Positions 16,428-27,243 of a DNA stretch of 36,006 nt are shown here, piece by piece. A model generated the notes under the pieces. The model did not search any database, had not been told where the DNA came from, and was given only the letters and a program-made list of their open reading frames with translations. Source of the stretch: a bacterium (GTDB taxonomy: Bacteria; Myxococcota_A; Bradymonadia; REDH01); NCBI GenBank assembly GCA_030427825.1, contig JAUICO010000045.1, forward strand, positions 1 through 36,006. Direction: 5' to 3'. Within the stretch, counting starts at the first letter, position 1; each line of letters opens with the position of its first letter. A program made the position numbers and the translations under genes.

Positions 16428-17618
16428 TCAGGATCTCGGGTGCAGGACTTCATTCTCGCCGGCAGCCTGCGACTCTGACTGCACATCGGCTAACCCGCCG
16501 AGGCTAAGTCCACTCGCAACCGCAAAGGGGAAAGCGAAGAGCACCTGAACGCCGAACTGCATGAGGTTCAGCGTCAGCGAGAACGCAAAGCCCGCCGCCG
16601 AGGCGCCGGGAGCCGTACTGTAGAGGCGCAGACCCTCGCCCAGAAAGAGCTGAAAGTTGCCGAAGAAGCCCGGTCCCGCGGGAATCATCAGGCCGACGAC
16701 AAGCACACCGAGGAGGCCATAGCCCGCGATCAGCGGCAGCTCGATGCCGAAGGCACCGGCCCACAACCACAGGCCGAAACCATTCAGCCCCCAGTACATT
16801 GCAGTGAAGAAGAGGTAGGGGCCGAGAGCGCCGCTACGGGTGAGTGACCCCACCCCACCGACAAATCCCTCAAGCAGCGTCTTCAGTCGATCTGCGAGGC
16901 CCACGCTGATGGTGCCGAAGACGATGTCGATCAGCCGGATCGCAACACTGCGGCGCACCGTGAACAGAATCAACCCGAACGCCGCGCCACCAAACACACC
17001 GAGGCTTACCCAACCCGCGTTTCGCAGAAGGGGCGAGGCGACGCCGGGCGCCGTCACGATCGCAAAGAAGAGCACAAGGGTCATCAGCAGGCCATCGATT
17101 ACACGCTCAACGATCGCCGTGCCGAGCGCTTCGCTGAAACTGACGTGCTCGCTCTCCCGGGCCAGCAGCCATGGTCTCACCAGCTCACCGACTCGCAGGG
17201 GGAAGATGATGATGGCCGCGAAACCCACGGCGCAGATTCGGAACACCTTCTTCCAGTCACGCTCACCCAGGGGGCGAACCTGCACGACCCAACGCAGCAG
17301 CCGTGCCACATGCACGACCAGGAAGAGGCCGAAGTACGCGACGACCAACCACGGATCCACCTGCCGAATAGAGTCCCAGACCTCGCCGATGAGCGATGGT
17401 CGCTCCGTGGTCGCGGCGAGCGTTGTCAGCCCATCAACAACCGCAGCGATTCCGCTGTCGGCGTTCTCGATCACCGATTGACGCGCGTCCTCCCCGGACT
17501 GCGACAGACGCATGTCCCCCGACATCCGCGTGACGCTCAACCAGAGGAAGAACGCCGCAATCAGAGCGCTGGCAGCAAACTGCATCGCCAGTTTTGCGCG
17601 TCCGCTGCGTGCACTCAC
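16428..17618 (-). CDS. Flippase-like / LPG-synthase-TM family multi-pass membrane protein
   Basis: This 396-residue protein matches the flippase-like (lysylphosphatidylglycerol synthase transmembrane, YbhN/AglD-like) family. Key segments are the conserved FPLRVGELVRPWLLARES (about 139-156) followed by FSEALGTAIVERVIDGL, and the later PAGPGFFGNFQLF. About eight hydrophobic segments are visible, starting with residues 12-28, and a ~60-residue non-membrane insert separates the first from the second. Members are associated with lipid or lipid-linked sugar handling at the inner membrane; the exact substrate is unknown. It begins with GTG, overlapping the upstream glycosyltransferase-like gene's TGA by four bases (GTGA). 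The pair is therefore very likely translationally coupled, which supports a shared glycolipid or envelope role. Confidence 0.85.
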   Translation of the reverse strand: MSARSGRAKLAMQFAASALIAAFFLWLSVTRMSGDMRLSQSGEDARQSVIENADSGIAAVVDGLTTLAATTERPSLIGEVWDSIRQVDPWLVVAYFGLFLVVHVARLLRWVVQVRPLGERDWKKVFRICAVGFAAIIIFPLRVGELVRPWLLARESEHVSFSEALGTAIVERVIDGLLMTLVLFFAIVTAPGVASPLLRNAGWVSLGVFGGAAFGLILFTVRRSVAIRLIDIVFGTISVGLADRLKTLLEGFVGGVGSLTRSGALGPYLFFTAMYWGLNGFGLWLWAGAFGIELPLIAGYGLLGVLVVGLMIPAGPGFFGNFQLFLGEGLRLYSTAPGASAAGFAFSLTLNLMQFGVQVLFAFPFAVASGLSLGGLADVQSESQAAGENEVLHPRS

Positions 17619-19198
17619 GACTGGGGCTCGCCTCCCTCTGCGCGGCGCCGCAGGCGATTCATGTCACGACGCATTTCCATCTCGCGAAAGCGGGCCTCGA
17701 CGTCCGCAGCGGGACCATATGTCGAGGGCTCCGCCTGTCCTTTTGAAGAACCCGGGCGCACTGCGCGTCGGCGTATCAGGTCCTTCTGACGCAACACACC
17801 GTCGCGGCGTTCGTTACATTGCGCGAGGCGTTGCGCCACAGCGTCGACGCGCTCTCTCGCGATCCCTGCCAGCTCAGCGTCTTTCTCTTCTTCGGCGAGC
17901 TGTAGCCTGCCAAACCAGCGATCCCGCTCCTTAACGAGGCCGCTGATTTCCTTCTCAATCTTTCGTTCTTCGACGATCAGGGCGGCCAGCTGTTCCCGGG
18001 CCGCCGCACGCGACATCGGCGCCGGCTCGACCGCGACCGGGTCATCGCCACCAATCTCCTCAAAGCGGGATCCGGGGCGTGGAGCCGCACTCGGCGACGA
18101 TCGGGGCGCCTCGGCGCGCGAGATGCGCAGGCGGTGACGATTCGCGAGGATCACAGCGACGGCGGCTGCGACTTCGCGGTTGCCGCCTGGATGCGCAAGC
18201 TCAAGCGCCGCCTGCTGGTGTCCCTTCGAGACGCCGGCCGATGCGACCTCTTCAATGACCGCACCAAGCTCGGCGACATCCTGTGCAACAAAAGCAGCGC
18301 CACGGCCTGCTGCGATGCTGTCGGCGACCTGCGGATCGATTCCGATGAGGGGTCGGTGCAGCGCAAGGTAGCCCGCCAGATGCGGGTTCGAAGCTCCGAT
18401 GATAACGACATCGGCGGTGGCCGCGTAGTCCGCAAAATCCGGTGAGGGGCCGAACATGTTACCGCGAAGCCCATGCGCCTTCGCGCTCTGCCGCAGCACA
18501 TCAGCCGCTTCCGGGTTTCGCCCATAGTAGAACAGGGCCTTGAAGGGGCTGCGAACCACGCTCAGCTGAAACACCGCGCGGTCAATCAGAGGCGCAGCCA
18601 TCGTCGAGGCATCGAGGAGTACGACAAAATCGTCATCAACGCCGAACTCGGCGCGCAGAGCGTCGCGGTCTCGCGCGGCGCCAAAACTCGCGTCCAGAGG
18701 CGGTCCCGCGACCTGTAACGCCGCATCCGCGAGCTCGCCGCCCCGAAAATCGACGAGCAGGGCCTCGTCGGCCGCAATCCAGGCGTCGGCGCGCGCCCCG
18801 ACCCAGGCGTCCGCCGGCCCGAGATCGCTGATCAGCCCGACGATAACAGGGTTCACCGGGGACGCTTCGCGCATGAGTACAAGGGGGCGCAGCAGTCCGG
18901 GTGAATCCACGAGCACTACGTCCGGCCTGGCGTCCGCGAAGGCGTCGGCTGCGTTGGAGTCCGGCTGTCCGCGGCGCGACAGGCGTAGCGTGCGAGCGAT
19001 GCGCTCTGCACCGGCCTCGACGAGGTTGCGCGCGGTCCAACCAACGGCTCCGCTCACCCCCATCACATCGACACTTGCGGCGCCTTCGGCTCGCAGCGCC
19101 TCGGTCAGGCCGACAAGCCAGCCGGACGCCTCCGCGCTGCCGTCGGTTACGATCCAGATTCGTGCGTCCTGCAATCCTGCGCCGTCAATCTGTGTCAC
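17615..19198 (-). CDS. GT-B-fold glycosyltransferase-like protein with C-terminal coiled coil
   Basis: The 527-residue product has two parts. Residues ~10-355 look like a GT-B glycosyltransferase of the MurG/MGDG-synthase type. They show an N-terminal Rossmann strand (ARIWIVTDGS), ARPDVVLVDSPGLLRPLVL, NPVIVGLISDLGPADAW and ADAWIAADEALL, then a second lobe with FKALFYYGRNPEA, the spatial equivalent of GFxxDM (FGPSPDFADYAATADVVI), and a donor-site-like GASNPHLAGYLALHRPLIGI. The usual Gly-Gly-x-Thr and acidic residue of the nucleotide-sugar site are not obvious, so activity is uncertain. Residues ~396-480 are a charged coiled coil (VEERKIEKEISGLVKERD). GTG at 19198 is chosen over GTG at 19294 because GGGAGAG lies directly upstream and the extra 32 residues are unlike the family. 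It is coupled to the following flippase-like gene and diverges from tRNA-Cys. Confidence 0.65.
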   Translation of the reverse strand: MTQIDGAGLQDARIWIVTDGSAEASGWLVGLTEALRAEGAASVDVMGVSGAVGWTARNLVEAGAERIARTLRLSRRGQPDSNAADAFADARPDVVLVDSPGLLRPLVLMREASPVNPVIVGLISDLGPADAWVGARADAWIAADEALLVDFRGGELADAALQVAGPPLDASFGAARDRDALRAEFGVDDDFVVLLDASTMAAPLIDRAVFQLSVVRSPFKALFYYGRNPEAADVLRQSAKAHGLRGNMFGPSPDFADYAATADVVIIGASNPHLAGYLALHRPLIGIDPQVADSIAAGRGAAFVAQDVAELGAVIEEVASAGVSKGHQQAALELAHPGGNREVAAAVAVILANRHRLRISRAEAPRSSPSAAPRPGSRFEEIGGDDPVAVEPAPMSRAAAREQLAALIVEERKIEKEISGLVKERDRWFGRLQLAEEEKDAELAGIARERVDAVAQRLAQCNERRDGVLRQKDLIRRRAVRPGSSKGQAEPSTYGPAADVEARFREMEMRRDMNRLRRRAEGGEPQS

Positions 19199-19287
19199 AT
19201 CTCTCTCCCGTATCGCCCCTATGACGCTGCTTGTGCGCCGCCAGCTAGCAGAGCCACCCAAAGGCGACCAGAGAGGCTCAGCATTGC

Positions 19288-19315
19288 TTGACACGGCGCC
19301 GTTCCATTGTAGTGT
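19288..19315 (+). promoter_or_regulatory. Candidate sigma-70-type promoter for tRNA-Cys
   Basis: A consensus -35 hexamer TTGACA lies at 19288-19293, with a weak -10 TAGTGT at 19310-19315 after a 16-base spacer. Transcription would begin near 19322, a few bases before the mature tRNA end at 19327. The match of the -35 and its placement are the evidence; the -10 agrees at only three positions. Confidence 0.5.
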
Positions 19316-19326
19316 CCGCCTCCCCC

Positions 19327-19400
19327 GGGCGGGTAGCCAAGTGGTCTAAGGCAGTGGTTTGCAAAACCACCATTCGTCGGTTCAAATCCGATCCCGCCCT
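19327..19400 (+). tRNA. tRNA-Cys (anticodon GCA)
   Basis: A full cloverleaf can be folded. The acceptor stem GGGCGGG (19327-19333) pairs with CCCGCCC (19393-19399). The D-arm is GCC/GGC (19336-19338 with 19350-19352). The anticodon stem is GTGGT/ACCAC (19354-19358 with 19366-19370), with loop TTGCAAA giving anticodon GCA at 19361-19363. The T-arm is GTCGG/CCGAT with loop TTCAAAT. The discriminator base is T (19400), the U73 expected for cysteine tRNA. CCA is not encoded and must be added after transcription. No integrase or duplicated 3' end is seen nearby. Confidence 0.97.
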
Positions 19401-19495
19401 CTGCCGACTCTGATTCTCCATCGACTGGTTCATTGCCGCAGCGCGCTCAGCGCTGTGCCCGCGTGAAGCATCTTCGGTTGCGGGCAGGCACTCGG

Positions 19496-20380
19496 CTAGC
19501 CGAAGTGGCCGGCCGCGTGCAGCGCCGCGAAGTCCATCAGCAACGCGACCCCGGCATGAATCGCGATGCCGCCGGCGATCGAACGGGTACGCAGCGCGAG
19601 GCTTCCGAGCACCAGGCCGGCGATGATCGCCCCGATGGTCTCAGGCATCGGCTTGCCGAAGTGGATCATCACGTAGGGCACCATCATCGCGTACACCGAG
19701 TAATGTCCGAAGCGATCGCGGGTGCCCTGCACCATGAAACCGCGAAAGAAGAACTCCAGGCCGATGAACTGGGAGACGTAGAGCAGCTCCCACTCGACCA
19801 TGCGCGGCCACAGCGGTTCGCCCGCCTGCAACCGATAGAAGGGATAGGTCGCCTGAAAGTGGTCGCTCCCGGCGATCACGAGCACCACCGGAATCATCAC
19901 TGCGAAGAGGAGCAGGTACAACCACCAGTCATCGAACGCCCCCCGGAGGCGCAGGCCGAAGTCCCGCAGCCTCTCGCGAAGGACCACCTTCACGACAATG
20001 ACCGGAATCGCAATGTACGCAATGAAGCACCCGGCGGCGAGCCAGCGCAGGCGGTTGATCCGCAGATCAACCGGGTCATTCATCCACTCGGTGACCCCGC
20101 GAGCCGCGCCTTCCGCACCGATCGCTTCGAGCGCCATCACCACGTTCGGGTATTGGTCGTGCATCGCGAAATAATGCAGCACAATCATCGAGACCGCCGC
20201 GGTCACAAGCACCACACCGGCTCGCCGACCGCCCGCATTCCAGGCCGCTTCGTCCGATGCCAGCTCGGCGCTCTCAGCTTCCGGCTCAACCACGAGCTCC
20301 TGCAACAGCTGCCGAGCCATGCGGGTCAGCTTCGCCGGCCGGCGCGTTGCGTTCGTGTTTCGAGATTCGTTGTCTGTCAT
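19496..20380 (-). CDS. CPBP-family intramembrane protease-like protein
   Basis: The 294-residue multi-pass membrane protein resembles the CPBP/Rce1 (Abi) family. A soluble, partly acidic N-terminus (~1-50) precedes about seven hydrophobic segments. The three family motifs can be placed: GLEFFFRGF (E209, R213), HFGKPMPE (H240) and HAGVALLMD (H275). Canonical members have two adjacent glutamates (EExxxR); here the first is Leu, and the Asn normally four residues after the last His is Ala, so proteolytic activity is uncertain. The region RDFGLRLRGAFDDW is typical of these proteins. ATG at 20380 (MTDNESRN) is preferred because GAAGG lies just upstream; the frame is open to 20434. It diverges from the Nudix gene across a 167-base gap. 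Confidence 0.8.
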   Translation of the reverse strand: MTDNESRNTNATRRPAKLTRMARQLLQELVVEPEAESAELASDEAAWNAGGRRAGVVLVTAAVSMIVLHYFAMHDQYPNVVMALEAIGAEGAARGVTEWMNDPVDLRINRLRWLAAGCFIAYIAIPVIVVKVVLRERLRDFGLRLRGAFDDWWLYLLLFAVMIPVVLVIAGSDHFQATYPFYRLQAGEPLWPRMVEWELLYVSQFIGLEFFFRGFMVQGTRDRFGHYSVYAMMVPYVMIHFGKPMPETIGAIIAGLVLGSLALRTRSIAGGIAIHAGVALLMDFAALHAAGHFG

Positions 20381-20547
20381 GTGCCTTCGAGCGCCGTTCC
20401 CGGTCTGTCGCGCGCGGGGCGCCGAGCGCACCATCGGCGCGGGACCGTCAGCAGGTCAAGCGGCGCGGCCGGTGCCTGCGGATTGACGACGGACGCCCTT
20501 TCGTGGCGAAGTAGAGCGCCCGTTCGCGCATCGTAGGGCAGAGAGAT

Positions 20548-21000
20548 ATGGCCTCAACAGACGACCGGACAACCCAATGGCGAAACCCGACACCGACCGT
20601 TGATGCCGTGATCGAGCTGAGCGGGGATCGCGTCGTGTTGATTCAGCGCGCAAACCCGCCCTACGGCTGGGCCTTTCCCGGTGGATTCATCGACGAGGGT
20701 GAGAGCGCTGAGCACGCATGTATTCGGGAGGCCAAAGAAGAGACCCGCCTCGAGGTCGAGCTCGTCACCCTGCTAGGCGTATACAGCGACCCGTCTCGCG
20801 ATCCGCGAAAGCACACAATGAGTGTAGTGTACGTCGCGCGCGCGAGCGCTGAACCGACCGCCGGTGATGACGCGGCGGAAGCGACCGCGGTGCCGGTCCA
20901 TGACCTCCTGAATCGTAGCTTCGCCTTCGACCACGCGGAAATCGCCGCAGACTACATTCACTGGCGCACGACCGGCCGACTGCCGTCACCTGGAGTCTGA
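20548..21000 (+). CDS. Nudix hydrolase, ADP-ribose pyrophosphatase type
   Basis: The 150-residue protein carries a Nudix box, GFIDEGE-x7-REAKEE (about residues 49-68), that supplies the metal-binding glutamates. The consensus Gly after REAKEE-x is replaced by Arg. The flanking sequence is characteristic of the small ADP-ribose pyrophosphatases: WAFPGGF before the box and GVYSDPSRDPRKHTMSVVY after it. Those enzymes split ADP-ribose into AMP and ribose-5-phosphate. The length and single-domain form fit. An AGGG/GAGAG stretch precedes ATG 20548. Its stop is one base before the TTG start of the next gene, so the two are probably an operon. Other nucleoside-diphosphate substrates cannot be excluded. 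Confidence 0.88.
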   Translation: MASTDDRTTQWRNPTPTVDAVIELSGDRVVLIQRANPPYGWAFPGGFIDEGESAEHACIREAKEETRLEVELVTLLGVYSDPSRDPRKHTMSVVYVARASAEPTAGDDAAEATAVPVHDLLNRSFAFDHAEIAADYIHWRTTGRLPSPGV

Positions 21001-21001
21001 G

Positions 21002-23602
21002 TTGTTTCAAGCAGATACCCGGCTTCCCGCTTCGCACGCTCCCCCCTCCGGCGGCCACAGCGCGAGATGCACCATCCCTCTCACGATCGCCGCTGGTGCA
21101 GCGCTTGTCGCATTCACGCTGGTCGCCGCCCCGCGCGTGCGCGCCCAGGAGGTCAGTGCCGAAGCCCCGGGCGTGCAGGTCACCATCGGACCCGGCGGCG
21201 GCGAAGGACTGCGACGCGGGGCGTGGATCCGCATTGAAGCCGAAGACACTCTCGAGACGCACCTGCCTGAGTACCTGTTTCGCGGTGGGCCTCCGCAGGT
21301 ATCAATTGCACCGCTGAATCTGCGCGGCGCCGCGCATCCGACCTACCGTGTGGTGGTGACAACAGACTCCGGACGTGAGTCGCACCAACACCACATCGTC
21401 TTCGAGAAGCACCGCCGCGAGCTCCTGATCATCTGGCGCGGACGCCATGCCGGCGATGGCGGCGGCGAACGCGTTGAAGTGCGTGACCTCAACATGGACG
21501 GCGACGACGAGCTGCTCCTCAGCGCGGTTGTCCCCGGCGCCGACGTGTGTGGTGCGCGGCAGGCGTGGATATACCCGCGGGTGTGGCACGACCGCAGCCG
21601 AAGCTTCGTACCGGTCTCGATCACCCCCGAGAGCCTGCCCGACCGTATCCCGATCGCGCCGTCGGCCGCGGACGGCCATGACGCATTCGCTGCGGACACG
21701 GAAGCGCACTTCGTTTCAAGCGACGGCTCCGTAGCGCTGGCTCGGTCCTGGGGGCCGGCGCCTGCTACGCTGGAGGACAACGACGTCTACACAGAGTGGC
21801 GCGAAGGCGCGGTCGGCGCGGGCATGGGCGAATTTGTACAGCTCACGGCGAGTCCACATTTTCCGATCACTGCGATCGAAGCCGACTTCGGCACGACGCC
21901 GCCTGCCGAGCTGATTCTCAGCCTCGATTCGCAGGAGTTTCTCATCACGGTGCCGGGCCCGGGCACGCACCGATGGCAGCTGCCACAACCGCTGGCTTCT
22001 ACCTGCGTTTCACTGCAGGCCGCCGCGCTCCCCGATGGCGCGGACACGTGGTCAATCGGCGAAGTGCGCGCCCTCACCACCCTCGACGACGTCGACTCGC
22101 AGAGTGCTCTCGATCACGTCCTGTTGCCACTGCTACGTGAGTACGCCGGCGAGGTGCAGCAGAACGCCGTCCTGCGTGTCCTCGCTTCAGCTGAGGACGA
22201 CGATCTGGTCCCACTTCTGGCCTCGCGAATGGCGAACGCGGGTGCAGAGGAGCAGGCGATCTACGCAGCGGCGCTCATGCGGAGCGACGCAGGTCGCAAC
22301 GCGGCCATCGAATCCCTGGCGAACAACGCGCTGCACCCTGCCGCCGTCGCTGAAATCGGCCGCGGGGTCGGCGACAGCGAACACGAGATCGAGCTCCTTC
22401 TGCGCGCTGTCGAGGCCTCAGAGATTGAGGCCAGCCGAGTGCAGATCATTCGCGTGCTGTCGCGCTCCGTATCGCCCCAGAACGCGCTTCGCCTGTTGCC
22501 CTACGCCGGGATCGACCCGGGGCCTCGCAGCGACGTCTCCATCGCCCTGGCCCGCGCGCCGGTCGCCGATGTGCCCACGCTGATGGCAGCGCTGCACTCC
22601 GAGGACGACTCCCGAGTTGATGCGCAGAGGGACATCCTTCGAGCCCTGATTCGCATCGGTCGCAGCCGCGTCGAGCGCCCGGAAGCCATCGCTGACGATG
22701 CAGTCGCCGGGCTGCGTTCAACCATGCTCTCCGACAACGGCACCATTGCGCGTATGGGCGTCGCGACGGCGGGACTTTTTGCCGTTGAAGCGGTTTACGA
22801 CGATGTCCGCGAGATCGCGTATTCTGACCCGAGTCCGCCGCTGCGTGCCGAGGCGATCTCTGCGATGGCGAACTACGCCCGCGTGCGACCGACCTGGCTT
22901 GCGGAGTCCTTGACCAACGCGTTGGCCGGCATCGAGGACGGCGATCCGACGGTTCGCCTGGAGGCTGCCTCGGTGCTCGTACAGCTGCCTCTCGATCGTG
23001 ACGCCGCGGTCACGGCGGTCGCGCGGCTGCGCGCCGAGGGCTGGTCTGAGGTTCGACGGCCGCTGGCGCGTGCGGCGGTCCGTGCACACAAAGAAGCTTC
23101 GGATATCGCAATCGCCGACTACCTTCGCGACGGCGAGCGCGACACGGTTCGCTCGCTTCTGATCTTCATGCAGTCCCGTGGTGGTCCCCTGCCGGTTCGC
23201 GAATTCGTCGATGCGGCGGAGCTGTGGCGGGACGACGAGCGAATGTTTGCTTCTTTCGTCCGCGTGCTTGCACATGTGGACGACGCTGAGGCCGGCCGCT
23301 GGCTTACCCGGGAAATCAATCGCGAAGACTCACCCGAGCGCGTGCGGACAACCGCGATCGAGGCTGCCGGGCGTCAAGCAGTGCCCTCAGCCCGCGAGGC
23401 GATCGAAACGCTGGCGCGTTCGGGCGGTCCGGAGCTGCAGCGCGCTGCAATCCGCGCGCTCTCCGGATACCCCGACGACCGCACGCTTGAGCTGCTGCAC
23501 GGCATTCGCGATGCGGTCGATGACGGGTTGATCGGCACCATCGATCGCGTGTTGTTCGCGATTGAGCAGGGGCGGCGCCTCGAAGAAATCTCGAACCCGT
23601 GA
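21002..23602 (+). CDS. Secreted HEAT-repeat protein with NADase-type glycan-binding-like domain
   Basis: The 866-residue protein starts at TTG 21002, supported by GGAG at 20992-20995 and by coupling to the Nudix stop; no nearby ATG is in frame. A long n-region and hydrophobic stretch (~26-43) end at VRA-QE (cleavage about 48/49), so export is likely. Residues ~60-250 are β-rich and contain VRDLNMDGDDELLL, a Ca-loop-like FG-GAP-type motif. Residues ~255-360 (VYTEWREGAVGAGMGEFVQL ... IGEVRAL) resemble the discoidin-like NADase-type glycan-binding domain. Residues ~370-850 are helical HEAT-type repeats, for example DPSPPLRAEAISAMANYA, DGDPTVRLEAASVLV and GPELQRAAIRALSGY. There is no enzyme motif. 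A periplasmic or surface scaffold that binds glycan or protein is inferred. Confidence 0.8.
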   Translation: MFQADTRLPASHAPPSGGHSARCTIPLTIAAGAALVAFTLVAAPRVRAQEVSAEAPGVQVTIGPGGGEGLRRGAWIRIEAEDTLETHLPEYLFRGGPPQVSIAPLNLRGAAHPTYRVVVTTDSGRESHQHHIVFEKHRRELLIIWRGRHAGDGGGERVEVRDLNMDGDDELLLSAVVPGADVCGARQAWIYPRVWHDRSRSFVPVSITPESLPDRIPIAPSAADGHDAFAADTEAHFVSSDGSVALARSWGPAPATLEDNDVYTEWREGAVGAGMGEFVQLTASPHFPITAIEADFGTTPPAELILSLDSQEFLITVPGPGTHRWQLPQPLASTCVSLQAAALPDGADTWSIGEVRALTTLDDVDSQSALDHVLLPLLREYAGEVQQNAVLRVLASAEDDDLVPLLASRMANAGAEEQAIYAAALMRSDAGRNAAIESLANNALHPAAVAEIGRGVGDSEHEIELLLRAVEASEIEASRVQIIRVLSRSVSPQNALRLLPYAGIDPGPRSDVSIALARAPVADVPTLMAALHSEDDSRVDAQRDILRALIRIGRSRVERPEAIADDAVAGLRSTMLSDNGTIARMGVATAGLFAVEAVYDDVREIAYSDPSPPLRAEAISAMANYARVRPTWLAESLTNALAGIEDGDPTVRLEAASVLVQLPLDRDAAVTAVARLRAEGWSEVRRPLARAAVRAHKEASDIAIADYLRDGERDTVRSLLIFMQSRGGPLPVREFVDAAELWRDDERMFASFVRVLAHVDDAEAGRWLTREINREDSPERVRTTAIEAAGRQAVPSAREAIETLARSGGPELQRAAIRALSGYPDDRTLELLHGIRDAVDDGLIGTIDRVLFAIEQGRRLEEISNP

Positions 23603-23622
23603 ATCCAAACATGGTCGCCGGC

Positions 23623-23679
23623 GCCCAATCTGATTTGAGCGCGCCGAGGCAGGCCGCGGTCTGTCGCCGACGATTGGGC
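23623..23679. repeat. Inverted repeat in convergent gap, possible bidirectional terminator
   Basis: GCCCAATC at 23623-23630 and GATTGGGC at 23672-23679 form 8-bp arms 41 bases apart. They lie between the converging HEAT-repeat gene and hemG. A T-rich run (tgcttgtttctctg) follows on the plus strand. The large loop makes this a weak terminator candidate. Confidence 0.3.
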
Positions 23680-23744
23680 ATGCTTGTTTCTCTGTCGCCG
23701 ACCTCCACACGGATGGACGATTCCACCTGCGTCGACTCGCTTCG

Positions 23745-25075
23745 TCAGTCGAGGTTCGTCAGCACCTCTGCGGCCACTCGGGCGCCGTCACGGATGCAGT
23801 CGTTGACCGCCGGCCCCGCTACAAGATTGCCGGCCAACACGAGCCCCGGCGGCATCGTTGCCTGCAGCGTAGCGACGCGTCGCCGATGGCCCACGTCATA
23901 GCGCGGAATCGCAGGCGCCCAGGTCGCGCAGTGCGACATCAGGGGCTCACCCCTTACTCCAAGACATCGCCGCAACGCGTCCATCGCGATGGCGTGTGCT
24001 TCGCCTTCGGGCATCGTCACTGCTCCGGGGTCCAGAGAGCCGCCCATCAATACACGCACGCTCACGCACCCCTCAGGCGCGTGACCCGGGAAGAGTGAGG
24101 ACGAGAAAATCATCCCCAGGGGCCGAATCCCCTCGGAGCGCGGAAGCAAACATCCAAACCCGTCCAGTGGATGCCTGACATCAGCGCGGCGAAAGCCATA
24201 GGTCAGGGCCCGAAGCCCAACCGACGCAAACGTGGAAAACCCGCTTCGCGCGCTTCCGAGGAGCCGACGGCTCACGTCCGGCGGCGTCGCAACGACGACA
24301 GAATCTGCATCCAGGGTGCTGTCGTCGGACAGTGTAACAGTGAAGCCGCCGGCCTTTTGCGACAGCGACGTCGCGCCCACACCGAAGCGACAGTCTGTGC
24401 GCTCAGCAAGGGCGCGGGGCAGCGCAGCCATGCCGCTGCGAAAGCTACGAAGGCCGTGTTTGGGTTCACCATCCCTTCTACGTTGCTTACCGGCCGCCAT
24501 GCCCCCGCGAATCACGCTCTTCGACTCGATCTCCATCGTCTTCAGCCTGGAGAACACCGCCGCGACGCTGGTCTGTCGGCAATCACTGGCCGTAACACCC
24601 GCAACCATCGGGTCGGCCAACTTTTCGGCGACCTCGCGACCGAATCGTCGACGCATGAACTCAAACACAGACTCGTCCGTCGCCACAGGCCGAACGAACG
24701 GTTCAGCCGCCAGGCGTGCCAGGGCGCGCTTACTCAGCAACGGACTACTGAGCATGGCGCCCGGAGACGAGGGAGCGGCAACCAGCTCGCCTCCCTGCAC
24801 AAGATAACGACGCGTCGCCGCCGGCGACGGCGTCACCACCTCGTCCATCAGTCCGTATCGCTCAATCATCTCCATCGTCGCCGGCGCGTGCGACAGGAAG
24901 GCGAAAGGCCCCAGCTCTACGTGAAAGCCGTCCCGCACTTCACTGCGAATCACACCGCCGGGGGCGGCGCCCTCTTCGATCACAACGACTTCGACGGACC
25001 CCGCGCGCTCGAGGGCGTCCGCCGCCGCGAGACCCGCGATGCCTCCCCCAATCACCACGCAGCGCGAAGTCGCCA

Positions 25076-25076
<1 letters not shown>
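23745..25076 (-). CDS. hemG: Protoporphyrinogen/coproporphyrinogen oxidase, FAD-dependent (HemY type)
   Basis: This enzyme oxidises protoporphyrinogen IX (or coproporphyrinogen III) to the porphyrin, using FAD and oxygen, late in heme synthesis. The 443-residue length is typical. The N-terminal dinucleotide fold VVIGGGIAGLAAADALE has G10xG12xxG15, followed by the EEGAAPGGVIRSE segment and DGFHVELGPFAFL. The C-terminus has the FAD-closing GLVLAGNLVAGPAVNDCIRDG. A middle membrane-associated region (LADPMVAGVTASDCRQTSV) fits the family. The two porphyrinogen substrates cannot be separated from sequence alone, and this FAD-type enzyme is called hemY in some taxa. Its ATG shares one base with the hemE stop (TGATG), so it is the last gene of a coupled hemB-hemE-hemG unit. 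Confidence 0.92.
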
Positions 25077-27105
<2,029 letters not shown>

Positions 27106-27243
27106 CTACCTCCGGGCGCACCTCCCTTCGCGCCAATCGACCCGGCTTTCAAGTCGCCGGGACGATATTCTGCGACGAATTCGGCCTTGATGCTCTACGA
27201 TGAACAGCTATGTGCGCCGTTCACTCCATCGAGGACAAAGCCC

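Noticed and set aside
19439..19455. Stem-loop CAGCGC-gctca-GCGCTG after tRNA-Cys, considered as terminator
   Set aside because: The stem is only six pairs and is not followed by a T-tract, so it is not distinguishable from chance in GC-rich DNA.
20381..20547. TTGACG at 20483-20488 as a Nudix gene promoter
   Set aside because: No acceptable -10 hexamer lies at a workable spacing.
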